A stretch of 6,469 bases of DNA from JAYEID01 sp964581885 (GTDB lineage Bacteria; Patescibacteriota; WWE3; JAUXAW01; JAYEID01): positions 1 to 6,469 of the forward strand of contig CAZOPS010000040.1 of the NCBI GenBank assembly GCA_964581885.1. Reading direction: 5' to 3'. Of the stretch, positions 6,172-6,469 are shown piece after piece. Position numbers and translations under genes: made by a program. The notes under the pieces are model-generated. The model was not told the origin of the DNA. It saw only the letters and a program-made list of their open reading frames with translations, and ran no database searches. Numbering within the stretch: position 1 is the stretch's first letter; the number at the start of each line of letters is the position of its first letter.

Positions 6172-6253
6172 CCCCGACATACAGAGTTGGAAGACCAACT
6201 CCCGTCGGGGCAGGCCCTGACGAGAACTACTTTGTTAGTTCTGTATGTCGGGG
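6172..6253 (+). other. Cloverleaf-like structured element after tRNA-Arg (possible ncRNA, trailer or small mobile-element remnant)
   Basis: CCCCGACATACAGA (6172-6185) is perfectly complementary to TCTGTATGTCGGGG (6240-6253). Inside lie three hairpins: AGTTGG-AAGA-CCAACT (6185-6200); an 8-bp stem CGTCGGGG/CCCTGACG around CAGG (6203-6222, one G.T); and AGAACTA/TAGTTCT around CTTTGT (6223-6242). The ends of the outer stem and the third hairpin compete for about three pairs. There is almost no unpaired sequence. It would be co-transcribed with tRNA-Arg. I checked it for hammerhead, twister, HDV-like, SRP, 6S and tmRNA signatures and saw no clear match. There is no ORF and no obvious target-site duplication. 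Confidence 0.7.
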
Positions 6254-6316
6254 GAAACGAGCGGATCCCCGTTGGAGCGGTAGCTTGGATAATGGGGTAG
6301 CGTAGTTTTGTATAGC

Positions 6317-6336
6317 GGGGCTAGCTTGCCCTTTTT
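6317..6336 (+). terminator. Weak candidate Rho-independent terminator
   Basis: GGGC (6318-6321) and GCCC (6328-6331) form a 4-bp GC stem around TAGCTT, with a possible extra G.T pair, followed directly by TTTTT (6332-6336). The stem is short, so it is weak. It would end a tRNA-Arg plus cloverleaf transcript before tRNA-Pro. Confidence 0.3.
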
Positions 6337-6358
6337 GTTACGGAGCAATTAATTAGAA

Positions 6359-6386
6359 TTGATACAGGTACTATCTTGAGTAGTAT
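6359..6386 (+). promoter_or_regulatory. Candidate promoter of tRNA-Pro
   Basis: TTGATA (6359-6364) and TAGTAT (6381-6386) are spaced by 16 bp. Start of transcription would fall at or within a few bases of the tRNA 5' end (6395), which is very tight. A dyad GAGTA/TACTC (6378-6382, 6390-6394) overlaps the -10 box. If this promoter is not used, tRNA-Pro would depend on read-through from tRNA-Arg. Confidence 0.3.
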
Positions 6387-6394
6387 ACATACTC

Positions 6395-6469
6395 CGGGGA
6401 CTGGCCCAATGGTAGGGCGCGCCGTTCGGGTCGGCGAGGTTTCCGGTTCGAATCCGGAGTCCCCGACCA
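6395..6469 (+). tRNA. tRNA-Pro (anticodon CGG), CCA encoded
   Basis: The acceptor CGGGGAC (6395-6401) pairs with GTCCCCG (6459-6465), then A and CCA at the last bases of the window. C1-G72 is typical of bacterial tRNA-Pro. The D stem is GCCC/GGGC. The anticodon stem CGCCG/CGGCG (6420-6424, 6432-6436) encloses TTCGGGT, with anticodon CGG at 6427-6429 and G37 next to it, as expected for proline tRNAs. It reads CCG. Confidence 0.96.

Noticed and set aside
6172..6260. Hammerhead ribozyme, prompted by CCTGACGAG and a later GGAAAC
   Set aside because: The stem that follows CTGACGA closes into TGTA rather than GAAA, and the GGAAAC lies outside the 14-bp outer stem, so the three-stem core cannot be formed.

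Overview
The window reads as a piece of a small, bacterial, mid-to-low GC genome. The best guess is a Candidate Phyla Radiation (Patescibacteria) lineage of the Microgenomates type. This is inferred from a compact set of comEA, comEC, argS and sortase genes, start codons almost without Shine-Dalgarno sequences, tryptophan encoded by TGG with no sign of TGA recoding, and a long intergenic stretch of degenerate low-complexity words (GGGATAAGGGATA, AATTACAAATTAC, ACTAAATACTAAATG). No marker here proves the lineage.

Left part (71-2834): three overlapping + strand genes for DNA uptake. They are a membrane-anchored ComEA-like DNA receptor (SLBB plus helix-hairpin-helix), the ComEC membrane-channel half, and the ComEC metallo-beta-lactamase half. 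ComEC is split over two reading frames that overlap by 46 bp. One extra base in a T5 run would restore a single ComEC, so this is either a real split pair or a recent mutation or sequencing error. Together they would carry one DNA strand across the cytoplasmic membrane.

Middle (2835-3460): about 630 bp without a gene. It starts with a purine-rich GGGATAG-type repeat that also encodes the last codons and stop of the ComEC C-terminal half. A set of very short hairpins follows. At least three share flanks, stem length and a CRGA loop while their stem bases change in compensatory pairs. A candidate argS promoter and a 12-bp perfect palindrome precede argS.

Right part: arginyl-tRNA synthetase (3461-5332, +), then a convergent class-E/D-like sortase (5343-6062, -). 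Divergent from the sortase are two tRNA genes, tRNA-Arg(CCT) and tRNA-Pro(CGG), both with encoded CCA. The last base of the tRNA-Arg CCA is followed at once by an 82-bp element with a perfect 14-bp inverted repeat enclosing three more hairpins, a cloverleaf-like structure I cannot assign to a known RNA family.

No clear new multi-gene system is visible. The structures worth a second look are the cloverleaf element, the covarying hairpin family and the split comEC.
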